Assembly (NCBI GenBank): GCA_947498455.1
Contig: CANMKK010000009.1
Coordinates: 62,001-126,000 of the forward strand
Direction: 5' to 3'
Origin: an uncultured Aquimarina sp.
GTDB lineage: Bacteria; Bacteroidota; Bacteroidia; Flavobacteriales; Flavobacteriaceae
DNA: 64,000 bases
Part shown: piece after piece, positions 1-9,177 of the stretch
Layout of the letters: every line of letters starts with the position of its first letter
Position numbering within the stretch: position 1 is the first letter of the stretch
The notes under the pieces: model-generated
Told to the model about the DNA's origin: nothing
Seen by the model: the letters and a program-made list of their open reading frames with translations, nothing else
The model's database searches: none
Translations under genes and position numbers: made by a program

Positions 1-273
1 ATTGATTTTGTGGTTGAAGATAAGAGAGTAGTGTTTATTGATGATGTATTGTACACGGGTAGAAGTATTAGAGCTGGTCTAACAGCGATACAATCTTTTG
101 GGAGACCAGAGGAAATAGAATTATTGACATTAATAGATCGACGTTTTAGCAGACATTTGCCTATACAACCTAATTATAGAGGAAGACAGGTAGATGCTAT
201 AAATAGAGAAAAAGTAAAAGTGCATTGGTCTGAAAACGAAGGCGAAGATGCAATATATTTGATTAGTAGCTAG
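1..273 (+). CDS. pyrR: PyrR, 3' part (pyrimidine regulator / uracil phosphoribosyltransferase)
   Basis: The reading frame is open from base 1, so the gene begins outside the window and only about 90 C-terminal residues are seen. They contain the type I phosphoribosyltransferase PRPP loop (VVFIDDVLYTGRS) and the PyrR-typical LIDRRFSRHLPI and GRQVDAI stretches. PyrR converts uracil plus PRPP to UMP and, in many bacteria, binds pyr leader RNA to control attenuation. It lies 99 bases upstream of pyrB in the same direction, the usual order in flavobacteria. I see no clear attenuator hairpin in the gap, so RNA-binding regulation here is inferred only from the family. Confidence 0.93.
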   Translation: MDFVVEDKRVVFIDDVLYTGRSIRAGLTAIQSFGRPEEIELLTLIDRRFSRHLPIQPNYRGRQVDAINREKVKVHWSENEGEDAIYLISS

Positions 274-372
274 TCTTTTCTGGCTAGTAATAATATTATA
301 ATAATACATAGATAGTCAGGGCTTTTATAGTGCATATGATAAGTTCTTACATCTTAATTAAGAATTTAAGGA

Positions 373-1302
373 ATGAGCGAATTAAGTGTAAACCACTTAC
401 TGGGAATAAAATACTTAAACAAAGGGGATATCGATCTCATATTTGAGACCGCAGATCATTTTAAAGAAGTGATTAATCGTCCGATAAAAAAAGTTCCTTC
501 GCTTCGTGATATTACTATAGCAAACTTATTTTTTGAAAACAGTACAAGAACTAGACTTTCTTTTGAGTTAGCAGAAAAAAGGCTTTCTGCTGATGTGATT
601 AATTTTTCGGCAGCGTCTTCTTCGGTTAAAAAAGGAGAAACACTTATAGATACTGTTAATAATATCCTTTCAATGAAAGTTGATATGGTAGTTATGAGAC
701 ATCCTAATCCTGGAGCTGGTGTTTTTCTGTCTAAGCATATTAATGCGAGTATAGTAAATGCTGGAGATGGAGCACATGAACATCCTACACAAGCTTTACT
801 GGATTCTTATTCTATTAGAGAAAAGTTAGGAGAAGTGGGGGGGAAAAAAATAGTGATTGTTGGGGATGTACTACATTCTAGAGTCGCGTTATCTAATATT
901 TTTGCACTTAAGTTGCAAGGGGCGGATGTAAAAGTTTGTGGCCCAAAAACACTAATCCCTAAGTATATTGAAAAATTAGGTGTTACTGTAGAAACTGACC
1001 TTAAAAAAGCCTTAGAATGGTGTGATGTGGCTAATATGTTACGAGTGCAGAATGAAAGGATGGAGATTAGTTATTTTCCATCTACAAGGGAATACACACA
1101 ACAATTTGGGGTAAACAAAAAATTATTGAATACTCTTAATAAGGAGATTGTTATAATGCATCCAGGACCTATAAATCGTGGTGTAGAAATCACGAGTGAT
1201 GTTGCTGATTCTAATCAGGCAATAATATTAGATCAGGTGCAAAACGGGGTAGCCGTGAGAATGGCGGTGATATATCTGTTAGCATCAAAAATAAAACAAT
1301 AA
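373..1302 (+). CDS. pyrB: Aspartate carbamoyltransferase catalytic subunit
   Basis: This enzyme makes N-carbamoyl-aspartate from carbamoyl phosphate and aspartate, the committed cytoplasmic step of pyrimidine synthesis. At 309 residues it has the normal length of the catalytic chain. The carbamoyl-phosphate loop STRTR is at residues 57-61, the HPTQ motif at 137-140, and the HPGPINRGVE aspartate-binding stretch is near the C-terminus. No regulatory-chain gene (pyrI) follows, so it probably works as an unregulated trimer. It follows pyrR in an apparent operon, and the next gene starts 4 bases after its stop. Confidence 0.97.
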   Translation: MSELSVNHLLGIKYLNKGDIDLIFETADHFKEVINRPIKKVPSLRDITIANLFFENSTRTRLSFELAEKRLSADVINFSAASSSVKKGETLIDTVNNILSMKVDMVVMRHPNPGAGVFLSKHINASIVNAGDGAHEHPTQALLDSYSIREKLGEVGGKKIVIVGDVLHSRVALSNIFALKLQGADVKVCGPKTLIPKYIEKLGVTVETDLKKALEWCDVANMLRVQNERMEISYFPSTREYTQQFGVNKKLLNTLNKEIVIMHPGPINRGVEITSDVADSNQAIILDQVQNGVAVRMAVIYLLASKIKQ

Positions 1303-1306
1303 GCAT

Positions 1307-1639
1307 ATGATATTTAATAAAGAAGGTTCTACAACCATAATTACACAAGAAAAAGCTACGATTGTAGAGTTTGTTCATGGGTTAGAGAATAAATATGAAT
1401 CTATAAAGAACGATAATATTGTTGTTAATTTATTTTCGCTGAAAAATATTTCTCTCGACGATATAAATGAATTTTTAAGAATTTCTAATAACCATAAAGC
1501 TGCCAAACGCTCATTTGTTATAGTTACTAATGAAATTTCTTATGAACAGGCTCCTGATGAAATAACAATTGTACCTACGTTGATAGAGGCTTTAGATCTT
1601 ATAGAGATGGAAGAAATAGAAAGAGATTTGGGTATTTAA
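1307..1639 (+). CDS. Small STAS-like conserved protein between pyrB and rnz
   Basis: This is a 110-residue soluble protein with no signal peptide. The pattern of strand-rich and helical stretches (IVVNLFSLKNIS, then a helix, then SFVIVTNE, then EALDLIEMEEIERDLGI at the end) resembles the STAS / anti-sigma-antagonist fold. I saw this by eye only, and I see no clearly conserved phosphorylatable serine. Such a protein directly before RNase Z is a common flavobacterial arrangement and is sometimes mis-named ribonuclease Z. Its start is 4 bases after pyrB, so it is probably co-transcribed. The function is unknown. Confidence 0.75.
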   Translation: MIFNKEGSTTIITQEKATIVEFVHGLENKYESIKNDNIVVNLFSLKNISLDDINEFLRISNNHKAAKRSFVIVTNEISYEQAPDEITIVPTLIEALDLIEMEEIERDLGI

Positions 1640-1685
1640 TATCCACTCTTTGTAATTAATTGATTTTTTTCTCGTCTTATTCTCT

Positions 1686-2141
1686 ATGAATAAATTAGCT
1701 CCAATTATTCTTGTGATTTTTTCTATATCTTTAATTAATAAGATACATGCTCAAGACTGGAAATATGATTTTGAGGAAGCTCAAAAAATTGCAAAAGAAA
1801 AAGACCAAAATATAATTTTGCTTTTTACAGGATCGGACTGGTGTGTCCCTTGTATAAAATTAGAAAGAAAAATACTTTCCAATCCGGAGTTTAAAGAATT
1901 TGTGAATGAGAAATTCGTAATGGTAAAAGCGGATTTTCCAAAAAGGAAAAAGAATAAACTTCCGGAATATCAAGAAAAAAAGAATATTGCTCTCGCCAAA
2001 CGTTATAATAGAAGAAAGGTGTTTCCTGTTATTTTGGTAATAAATAAAGATGGCCTTGTGTTAGGAGCAACTGGTTATAGAAAAATGTCAGTAGAAAGAT
2101 ATATAAAGTTGCTTAGTACCTTTGATTCTTTTGGTCAATGA
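1686..2141 (+). CDS. Exported thioredoxin-like protein (CVPC)
   Basis: The protein has 151 residues with an N-terminal signal peptide (about 1-22, ending HAQ). A thioredoxin-type fold follows, with the redox motif C-V-P-C at residues 53-56 (GSDWCVPCIKLE) and a cis-proline region (FPVILVINKDG). Its likely role is reducing or isomerising disulfides in the periplasm, as for the DUF255/thioredoxin-7-like proteins of Bacteroidetes. It sits between the STAS-like gene and rnz, 46 bases after the former. The substrate cannot be told from the sequence. Confidence 0.85.
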   Translation: MNKLAPIILVIFSISLINKIHAQDWKYDFEEAQKIAKEKDQNIILLFTGSDWCVPCIKLERKILSNPEFKEFVNEKFVMVKADFPKRKKNKLPEYQEKKNIALAKRYNRRKVFPVILVINKDGLVLGATGYRKMSVERYIKLLSTFDSFGQ

Positions 2142-2201
2142 AATTGATTAATAGTAAACATTAGAATATCTTTACCTACTTTTTAATACGATATAAAAAT
2201 T

Positions 2202-3107
2202 TTGAAGCTTACAATTTTAGGTTGCTACTCTGCAACTCCTCGAACATTTACAAATCCAACCTCACAGGTTCTGGAAATCAATAATCATGTTTTTTTAATA
2301 GATTGTGGAGAGGGAACCCAAGTCGAACTCCGTCGAAATAAGGTGAAATTCTCTAGAATTAATCATGTTTTTATTTCACATCTTCACGGAGATCATTTTT
2401 TTGGATTAGTAGGGTTGGTTTCTACTTTTAGGATGCTGAATAGAGAGAACCCATTACATATATATGGCCCCAAAGGAATAAAAGAAGCAATTACACTGCA
2501 GCTAAAATTATCTAACTCTTGGACAGATTATCCTTTGCATTTTCATGAGTTGATAAATAAGGAATCCGAGATCATTTTTGAAGATGAAAAAGTTTGTGTA
2601 AGCACAGTTCCGCTTCAACATAGGGTGTATTGCAATGGATTCTTATTTAAAGAGAAACTTGGTGATAGAAAACTACTTATGAATAAGGTATATGACTATG
2701 ATATTGATGTGTCATATTATAGGTCTATTAAAAAGGGAAAAGATGTAGTTTTAGATGACGGAACTGTTATTGCTAATGATGATATTACAGATGAGCCTAA
2801 TCCAATAAAAAGTTATGCTTTCTGTAGTGATACTAGGTATGATGAAAATAAAATTCCTTTAATTAAGGGAGTTACCGCTTTGTATCATGAGTCCACGTTT
2901 TTGGAAAGCCATAAGAGTTTATGTTCTAAAACAGGTCACAGTACGGCTATAGAAGCGGCAACAATTGCTAGTAAGGCAGCAGTAGGGACTTTAATTTTAG
3001 GACATTATTCTACGCGATATGGAGATATAGAACTATTTAGAAAAGAGGCTCAAACCGTGTTTCAAAATGTTGAAATTGGTGATGATGGTAAAGTTTTTGA
3101 ATTCTAA
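2202..3107 (+). CDS. rnz: Ribonuclease Z (tRNA 3' endonuclease)
   Basis: RNase Z is a metallo-beta-lactamase-fold endonuclease that removes 3' trailers from tRNA precursors. The zinc motif HLHGDH is at residues 60-65 and later ligands lie in FCSDTRYD and LGHYSTRY, with the family-typical AxTGHST stretch (here SKTGHSTA). The length of 301 residues fits the short bacterial form. The start is TTG at 2202: the family's N-terminus (MKLTILGCYSATP) begins exactly there, and no ATG fits. Confidence 0.95.
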   Translation: MKLTILGCYSATPRTFTNPTSQVLEINNHVFLIDCGEGTQVELRRNKVKFSRINHVFISHLHGDHFFGLVGLVSTFRMLNRENPLHIYGPKGIKEAITLQLKLSNSWTDYPLHFHELINKESEIIFEDEKVCVSTVPLQHRVYCNGFLFKEKLGDRKLLMNKVYDYDIDVSYYRSIKKGKDVVLDDGTVIANDDITDEPNPIKSYAFCSDTRYDENKIPLIKGVTALYHESTFLESHKSLCSKTGHSTAIEAATIASKAAVGTLILGHYSTRYGDIELFRKEAQTVFQNVEIGDDGKVFEF

Positions 3108-3172
3108 TTTAGAAAGTAACTGATTATTGTTATATTCACTCCATTAAAAGACATTCAATTTTATATATTTAA

Positions 3173-3823
3173 ATGAATAGAGATCTTACAGACTACAGGA
3201 AGTCATATGATAAAATGAATCTAGAGGAAAAAAATGCTCCTGAAATTCCGTTTTTATTATTTTCTGATTGGTTTAAAGAAGTGGAAGAAGCTGGTGGAGT
3301 AGAAGAAGCCAATGCAATGACCTTATCTACTATTGGGTTGGATGGATATCCTAAAAGTAGAATTGTTTTACTGAAACATTATGATCACAAAGGGTTCGTA
3401 TTTTATTCTAATTATGGGTCTGAGAAGGCAAAAGCGCTTCAGGATAACAAAAATGTTTGTATTTCATTTTTTTGGCCTAATTTAGAAAGACAGGTTATTA
3501 TTAAGGGGTATGCCGAAAAAGTATCCGAAGCTATCAGTACCGCATATTTTCAATCTCGCCCTATAGGTAGTCAATTAGGGGCTTGGGCATCTAATCAAAG
3601 TGATGTGATTAATACCAGAGATGTATTAGAGGAAAGGTTGAAGTCATTAGAATTAGAATATGCAGATAAGGAAATACCTAAACCACCATTTTGGGGAGGA
3701 TATGTTATTAAACCCGTAGAATTTGAATTTTGGCAAGGACGCCCTAATAGATTACATGATCGAATACGCTACTCATTTTCTGTCGATGAAAAAAAATGGA
3801 CTTTAGAAAGGTTATCTCCTTGA
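3173..3823 (+). CDS. pdxH: Pyridoxamine 5'-phosphate oxidase
   Basis: This FMN-dependent enzyme oxidises pyridoxine/pyridoxamine 5'-phosphate to pyridoxal 5'-phosphate. The 216-residue length is typical. The C-terminal signature WQGRPNRLHDR lies at residues 187-197, and the FMN-binding SRIVLLKHYD and FYSNYGSEKA stretches are intact. It starts 65 bases after rnz and converges on the OmpA-type gene downstream. I see no obvious terminator between the two. Confidence 0.96.
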   Translation: MNRDLTDYRKSYDKMNLEEKNAPEIPFLLFSDWFKEVEEAGGVEEANAMTLSTIGLDGYPKSRIVLLKHYDHKGFVFYSNYGSEKAKALQDNKNVCISFFWPNLERQVIIKGYAEKVSEAISTAYFQSRPIGSQLGAWASNQSDVINTRDVLEERLKSLELEYADKEIPKPPFWGGYVIKPVEFEFWQGRPNRLHDRIRYSFSVDEKKWTLERLSP

Positions 3824-4011
3824 TATTTTAAGAATTATCTATCCAAGTATTTTTTTTAACTGAAAGATACGCGAAAGCTGTTTTTTTATCTTTAGAAGTG
3901 GTGAAATTCTTGAATAACTACAGCTACAGAAGAAGTTTCTTGTAATAAAAAACAATGGAGAATAAACCAGTGTTTTTTGGTTATTATAGATAGATTTTCT
4001 TGTGTAATTTT

Positions 4012-6180
4012 TTACATAATTACAAAGCTGGATCTTCTGTTTATACGGTATTCATCTTCAGAACAATCTTTTCCATCTTCACATTCATTGATAGGTTTGC
4101 TCTCACCAAAACCGATATAAGATAGTATTCTATTTTTAGAGATGTTTTTGCTGATCAAATATTTGTAAATAGATTCAGCTCTTTTTTGTGATAATGTAAG
4201 ATTATAGTCGATGTTTCCTCTACTATCAGAATGGGTTTCTATTTTGATGACCATATTTGGATAGTCGTCTACCATTAGATTTACAACCTTATCTAATTCT
4301 ACAATAGCTTTTTCTGTTATATCCCATTTATCAAATTCAAAATAAATTTCATTTAGTTTAATAAGATCATTTAAGGTTTTTGTTTTTTCTATTTCAGATT
4401 TCGATTTAGAAACAAGTTTATTGTTGTTAGGATTAAGATTGCTAGGGTTTAGACCTGTATTTTCTGTATTATCTGATTTATTAGATGTGTTTACATTTAT
4501 TAAATTGGCATCTACATCCTTTTTAGAGGCTGTAAGATTTGTAGGCCAATTTGGACAATTTAATCCAGAGATATCAACTGATAATTTAAATTGATAATAA
4601 TCCGGTAGATCACACTTATTAATATGGTTATATCCTTTGGTGTATTTCTTAGTTTCATTTAATGAACCATTAAACTCTGCAGTAACTGGTTGATCTATAA
4701 TAGTGATTTCTCCAGTTTCTGATATTAAATCACAAGAAGCATTAGCCTTTACGGTATAATGAATTTGAAATTGATCACTATCAGTTTTTACCAATTTATT
4801 AGGTATGCTAAAACTAAGAGTTCTGGAAAGCTCATTATAATGAACTTTGATTCTTTTGGTTGGTAATACAATAGATTCTGTAGAAAATATTACATTTTCG
4901 GGTAACTGATCTTTAATAACAGTATTTTTTGCATTATCATTTCCATCATTATGGATGGTAAGACTGTATGTGATATCCTGATTAGGAGCAATAATATCAT
5001 TTGGATAAACAAAGCTATTATCGTTACTATATCTTGATCTTTTTACAATATGAATTGCGGGTTCATAAATTTCTACACTAAAAGCTACCGCCATTACAGA
5101 ATATCCATCGTTATCCGTTAGTAATCTAAAACTAGATTTTGTTTGGTTATTACCTATAATAGTATTTCTAGGGTTTTTAATATCAAATAAATCAGCATCG
5201 TAACCAAGAGTATTTTGACTTGCAGGTACTCTATTCGTTATATTTTTTCCATTTTCGGTAATATTCGCATTAAAAAAATTGTTCATTGGATTGTTGTTGT
5301 CCGTAATGCTTTTGTATTTATTCGTTTCGTTGGAAAGTACCTGAAAACGATCCCCTCTGATGCCTTTATCCCCTTCATATGATATAACTCCTATTTTACC
5401 ATGTACAGCACCTTCTGGGATTGTTTGAAAATTATCAAAAGAAAACTCTACAGGTTTAGCTTTAGAATTTATATTAACGAAACCATCATATACATAAAAG
5501 CGTTTTCTTTGCTTAGAATTATCTTCATAAATAACGACCATTGTCCATCCTCCGGCCAAACCATTACCAAGTTTTTGATCATCATTAATTTCTGATGTTG
5601 TCGCAGGGATATTGGCAACTGTATAAGTTCCTGTTGGATTCTCTAGGCTTAGTACCTCGTCGGTAATATCTTTATAACAAGAATATTGTTTGAACAGAGA
5701 TTTTGAGTCATTATAATAATCATGAATAATTTGCGCATTGGTAATAGTAGAATACTGTCTATTACCAGGGTATTTTATTTTTATAGAAGTAATGTCTTGT
5801 TTTCTTATCTGATCAGCATAAGAAGCTGTCCAATAGAGTCCTACATGTTTTATTTTAGCACAACTAGAAGTTATAGTAAGGTCTGCACTACTAGAGTTAA
5901 ACGTTAAAGGATCATCATCAATATCTATAAAACCCATTCTAAACTGATTATTCAATCCTCCATTATTATAATCGTTATTAGGATTAAAAATACCAGTTCC
6001 ATCGTCATTACTTACTTTTCCTAAAATAGTATTTGAAACAAACTTAAAGTCACCCTTAATAGTAAACTCTGTTCTTTTGGATAGAGGAACTTCTACTTGA
6101 CCATAAGACACGCCAACAGCAAGACATATTGTCGTAAGTATATAATTCCGAATTCTTTTTTGATAGTAAAATTTTTCCAC
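4012..6180 (-). CDS. Large OmpA-family surface protein with DUF11-type repeat
   Basis: This is a 722-residue exported protein. A hydrophobic signal-like N-terminus (about 10-27) is followed by a roughly 330-residue region with no match I recognise. Next comes a DUF11-like domain (about 375-480, IVKRSR...ITYSLTIHNDGNDNA...VIKDQLPENV). A low-complexity Asn/Ser/Lys linker leads to a C-terminal OmpA peptidoglycan-binding domain (about 610-722, IYFEFDKWDIT...SRGNIDYNLTLSQKRAESI...NRRSSF). Its likely role is anchoring a surface structure to peptidoglycan. It is transcribed alone, divergently from the sixA-ppk-ppx operon. The ligand is unknown. Confidence 0.88.
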   Translation of the reverse strand: MEKFYYQKRIRNYILTTICLAVGVSYGQVEVPLSKRTEFTIKGDFKFVSNTILGKVSNDDGTGIFNPNNDYNNGGLNNQFRMGFIDIDDDPLTFNSSSADLTITSSCAKIKHVGLYWTASYADQIRKQDITSIKIKYPGNRQYSTITNAQIIHDYYNDSKSLFKQYSCYKDITDEVLSLENPTGTYTVANIPATTSEINDDQKLGNGLAGGWTMVVIYEDNSKQRKRFYVYDGFVNINSKAKPVEFSFDNFQTIPEGAVHGKIGVISYEGDKGIRGDRFQVLSNETNKYKSITDNNNPMNNFFNANITENGKNITNRVPASQNTLGYDADLFDIKNPRNTIIGNNQTKSSFRLLTDNDGYSVMAVAFSVEIYEPAIHIVKRSRYSNDNSFVYPNDIIAPNQDITYSLTIHNDGNDNAKNTVIKDQLPENVIFSTESIVLPTKRIKVHYNELSRTLSFSIPNKLVKTDSDQFQIHYTVKANASCDLISETGEITIIDQPVTAEFNGSLNETKKYTKGYNHINKCDLPDYYQFKLSVDISGLNCPNWPTNLTASKKDVDANLINVNTSNKSDNTENTGLNPSNLNPNNNKLVSKSKSEIEKTKTLNDLIKLNEIYFEFDKWDITEKAIVELDKVVNLMVDDYPNMVIKIETHSDSRGNIDYNLTLSQKRAESIYKYLISKNISKNRILSYIGFGESKPINECEDGKDCSEDEYRINRRSSFVIM

Positions 6181-6302
6181 TTATTCCTTTTTTATCCCTA
6201 ATACATAGTTAGTATTATATAGTAGTAAAACACTGCCTAAATAATACTGGGGTATACATCTTCATTTTATGGGGAAACCGTTTGTAAATTTAAATTTTAA
6301 CA

Positions 6303-6361
6303 TTTACTTATGTAAGTAAAAAATGATCTTTTCGATATAGAAATGATTTTTATCGATAAAG
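6303..6361. promoter_or_regulatory. Two palindromes in the 400-bp divergent OmpA-type/sixA intergenic region
   Basis: The 6181-6580 gap between the divergent genes contains no ORF. It holds an interrupted palindrome TTTACTTA-TG-TAAGTAAA (6303-6320) and a perfect 12-base palindrome TTTATCGATAAA (6349-6360). The 15-base context TTTTTATCGATAAAG (6347-6361) recurs exactly at 34613-34627, upstream of the polysaccharide operon. Both are plausible operator sites, but no cognate regulator can be named. The rest of the gap is AT-rich and featureless. Confidence 0.35.
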
Positions 6362-6580
6362 TGTAAGTCGCTACCTGCTTCATTTTCATTAATTTAGCGG
6401 AATTTATCTAATAAATCAAATCAATTTATCTATATTAGATAACGTTTGTTTTTGGTAAATATTTTTTAAAAGGTTTTTAATATTGATTATGTTTTTAAAA
6501 TTATAATAGTTAGAATTGTAGTTATTAATTCTTAAATAGGTGTATAGAATTTAATTGTACATAAATCTTCTTAAAATAGA

Positions 6581-7066
6581 ATGAAAACATTATATATAAT
6601 TAGACATGCTAAGTCTTCTTGGGAGTTTGATGTTGTGGACCATCAGAGACCACTAAACGATAGAGGACTTGTGGATGCTAAATTAATTGGTGAAAAGCTA
6701 AAAACACTTGTCGAATCAATTGATTTGGTCTTATGTAGTGATGCTGAAAGAGCGAAAATGACTGCTCATATTATTTTAGAAAACTTAGACGTGCCAGATA
6801 ATATAAGTAGGTTAGAACCGGATTTATATGACTTTAATGGACATCAAGTAGTTGAAACTATAAAGAATTGTGATGATAAAATAAGTACACTTATGATTTT
6901 TGGGCATAATCACGCTTTAACTTCTATAGCAAATTTATATGGAAGTATATCGATAGATAATTTGCCTACAGCAGGGGTAGTAGCAATTCAATTTGATATA
7001 AATAGTTGGAAAGAATTAAATGTAGGAAAAACCTTATTAACAATATTCCCAAAAGAGCTCCGGTAA
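6581..7066 (+). CDS. sixA: SixA-like phosphohistidine phosphatase (histidine phosphatase superfamily)
   Basis: The protein has 161 residues of the short phosphoglycerate-mutase-like branch. The catalytic motif R-H-A is at residues 8-10 (IIRHAKSSW) and the second histidine is H109 (IFGHNHAL). SixA enzymes remove phosphate from phosphohistidine on signalling proteins. Here the gene abuts ppk1 directly: the ppk1 start codon follows the sixA stop. PPK1 itself goes through a phosphohistidine intermediate, so a link to polyphosphate metabolism is a reasonable inference but is unproven. Confidence 0.85.
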   Translation: MKTLYIIRHAKSSWEFDVVDHQRPLNDRGLVDAKLIGEKLKTLVESIDLVLCSDAERAKMTAHIILENLDVPDNISRLEPDLYDFNGHQVVETIKNCDDKISTLMIFGHNHALTSIANLYGSISIDNLPTAGVVAIQFDINSWKELNVGKTLLTIFPKELR

Positions 7067-9172
7067 ATGGTAGAAACTCAGAAAAATCAATATATTAATA
7101 GAGAATTAAGTTGGTTACAGTTTAATGCAAGGGTATTACAAGAGGCATCTGATGATAGTGTACCTCTATTAGAAAGGCTACGATTTATTGGAATTTTTTC
7201 GAATAATTTGGATGAATTCTTCAAAGTTAGGTATGCTGCAATCAAGAGAATTGATCTAGCTGGAAAAGATGGTAAAAATGTACTTAAAGGTAAAACTGCG
7301 AGTGAATTACTAGAGGAAATTACAAGAATTGTAATTAAACAACAATCCGAAAGCTTAAAGATTATTGAAACCATCAGTGAGAAGTTACAAGATCTCGGAA
7401 TTTATATTATAAACGAAAATCAAGTAACGCCAGAGCAAGATAGTTTTATACGTAAGTATTTTATAAATAAAGTAAGTCCAGCATTAGTTACCTATATTCT
7501 AAATGATCTCGATAAACTCCCGCATCTCAAAGATAGTGTTGCTTATTTAGCGGTAAAACTTGTTTTGAAAGAAACAGTACCAAAAGATGGAGCATTGTCT
7601 AAGATTTTACAGCAAAAAACGAATGAAAAAATCTATGCCCTTATAGAAATTCCGAAGAGTAATGATCGTTTTGTTGTATTACCAGAAAAGGATGGGAAAC
7701 AGTACATTATTATGTTAGATGACCTGATTCGATATTGTATGCAAATTAACTTTAGTATTTTTGATTATTCCAGTGCTTCAGCACATATGATTAAAATTAC
7801 CAGAGATGCACAGTTGGATTTTGACAATGATTTTAGTAAAAGTTTTATTCAGAAAATTTCCAGTAGTGTAAAATCAAGAAGAGATGGTGAACCCGTTCGT
7901 TTCGTATATGATAAAACAATAGACAAAGACACCCTAAAGTTTTTAATGGATAAAATGGGAGTGGATAATTCTGATAGTATTATTCCTGGAGGGAGATATC
8001 ATAACAGAAGGGATTACATGAATTTTCCGGATTTAGATAAAAAAGAATTAGTCTACCAACCATTATTACCTCTTAGAATTCCTGGGTTAAGCCTACAAGG
8101 AAGCCTACTGGATAAAATAGCGAAGAAGGACTTTTTACAATACACACCATATCATACATTTTCTTATACCGTCAAGTTTTTAAGAGAAGCAGCTATTGAC
8201 CCGAAAGTAAAAACCATTAAAATTACAATATATAGATTAGCGAATATATCACATATAGCTAGTTCTCTTATAAATGCAGCAAAAAATGGTAAGAATGTAA
8301 TAGTTCAAATAGAACTTCAGGCCAGATTTGACGAAGAGGCAAATATCCATTATGCAGAGCAAATGCAGCAAGAAGGAATAGATCTTATTTTTGGAATTAA
8401 AGGTTTAAAAGTACATTGTAAGGCTTGTATAATTGAAAGAGAAGAAAAAGGTAAGCTGAAACGATACGGTTTTATAAGTACAGGTAACTTTAATGAGTCT
8501 ACAGCAAAATTATATACTGATTATACATTATTTACTACGAATGAAGCTATTCTTAAGGAAACGAATAAAGTTTTTAAGTTTTTTGATATAAACTATAAAG
8601 TAAGTAGGTATAAGCATTTATTAGTTTCTCCACATTATACCCGAGGCTCTATTGTAAAGCTTATAGATAAAGAAATACGAAATAGTAAAGAAGGAAAGCC
8701 AGCAGGTATAAAGGTGAAATTGAATAGTTTGAGTGATTATGAAATGATTGATAAGCTTTATGAAGCTAGTAGAGCCGGAGTTAAAATTGATTTGATTATA
8801 AGAGGAATATGTTGTTTGATACCTGGTATTCCGGGAATGAGCGAGAATATAAATGTTATAAGTGTAATTGATAAATTTTTGGAACATCCTAGACTTTATA
8901 TATTTCAAAATGCCGGAGATCCAAAAGTATATATATCCTCGGCGGATTGGATGACAAGGAATTTGGATAGAAGAGTAGAAATTTCATGTCCAATATACGA
9001 TGATGACATAAAAGAAGAGTTGATCGATACATTCGAGATTTGCTGGAGTGATAATGTAAAAGGAAGAAAGCTTTCAAAAGATCATACTAATGAGTATATT
9101 AGGAATGATAAAGTTAAAGTTAGGTCACAGATAGCGACATATGATTATTATTTAAGAAAATTAGGAAATTAG
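7067..9172 (+). CDS. ppk1: Polyphosphate kinase 1
   Basis: PPK1 makes polyphosphate reversibly from ATP. The protein has 701 residues, normal for the family. The N-terminal domain begins YINRELSWLQFNARVL. Two phospholipase-D-like halves follow, with the autophosphorylated histidine in LKVHCKACII, the STGNFNE motif, and the second conserved histidine in FLEHPRLYIF. It lies between sixA and ppx with no gap upstream and 5 bases downstream, indicating one operon for making and breaking polyphosphate. Confidence 0.97.
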   Translation: MVETQKNQYINRELSWLQFNARVLQEASDDSVPLLERLRFIGIFSNNLDEFFKVRYAAIKRIDLAGKDGKNVLKGKTASELLEEITRIVIKQQSESLKIIETISEKLQDLGIYIINENQVTPEQDSFIRKYFINKVSPALVTYILNDLDKLPHLKDSVAYLAVKLVLKETVPKDGALSKILQQKTNEKIYALIEIPKSNDRFVVLPEKDGKQYIIMLDDLIRYCMQINFSIFDYSSASAHMIKITRDAQLDFDNDFSKSFIQKISSSVKSRRDGEPVRFVYDKTIDKDTLKFLMDKMGVDNSDSIIPGGRYHNRRDYMNFPDLDKKELVYQPLLPLRIPGLSLQGSLLDKIAKKDFLQYTPYHTFSYTVKFLREAAIDPKVKTIKITIYRLANISHIASSLINAAKNGKNVIVQIELQARFDEEANIHYAEQMQQEGIDLIFGIKGLKVHCKACIIEREEKGKLKRYGFISTGNFNESTAKLYTDYTLFTTNEAILKETNKVFKFFDINYKVSRYKHLLVSPHYTRGSIVKLIDKEIRNSKEGKPAGIKVKLNSLSDYEMIDKLYEASRAGVKIDLIIRGICCLIPGIPGMSENINVISVIDKFLEHPRLYIFQNAGDPKVYISSADWMTRNLDRRVEISCPIYDDDIKEELIDTFEICWSDNVKGRKLSKDHTNEYIRNDKVKVRSQIATYDYYLRKLGN

Positions 9173-9177
9173 ATATT

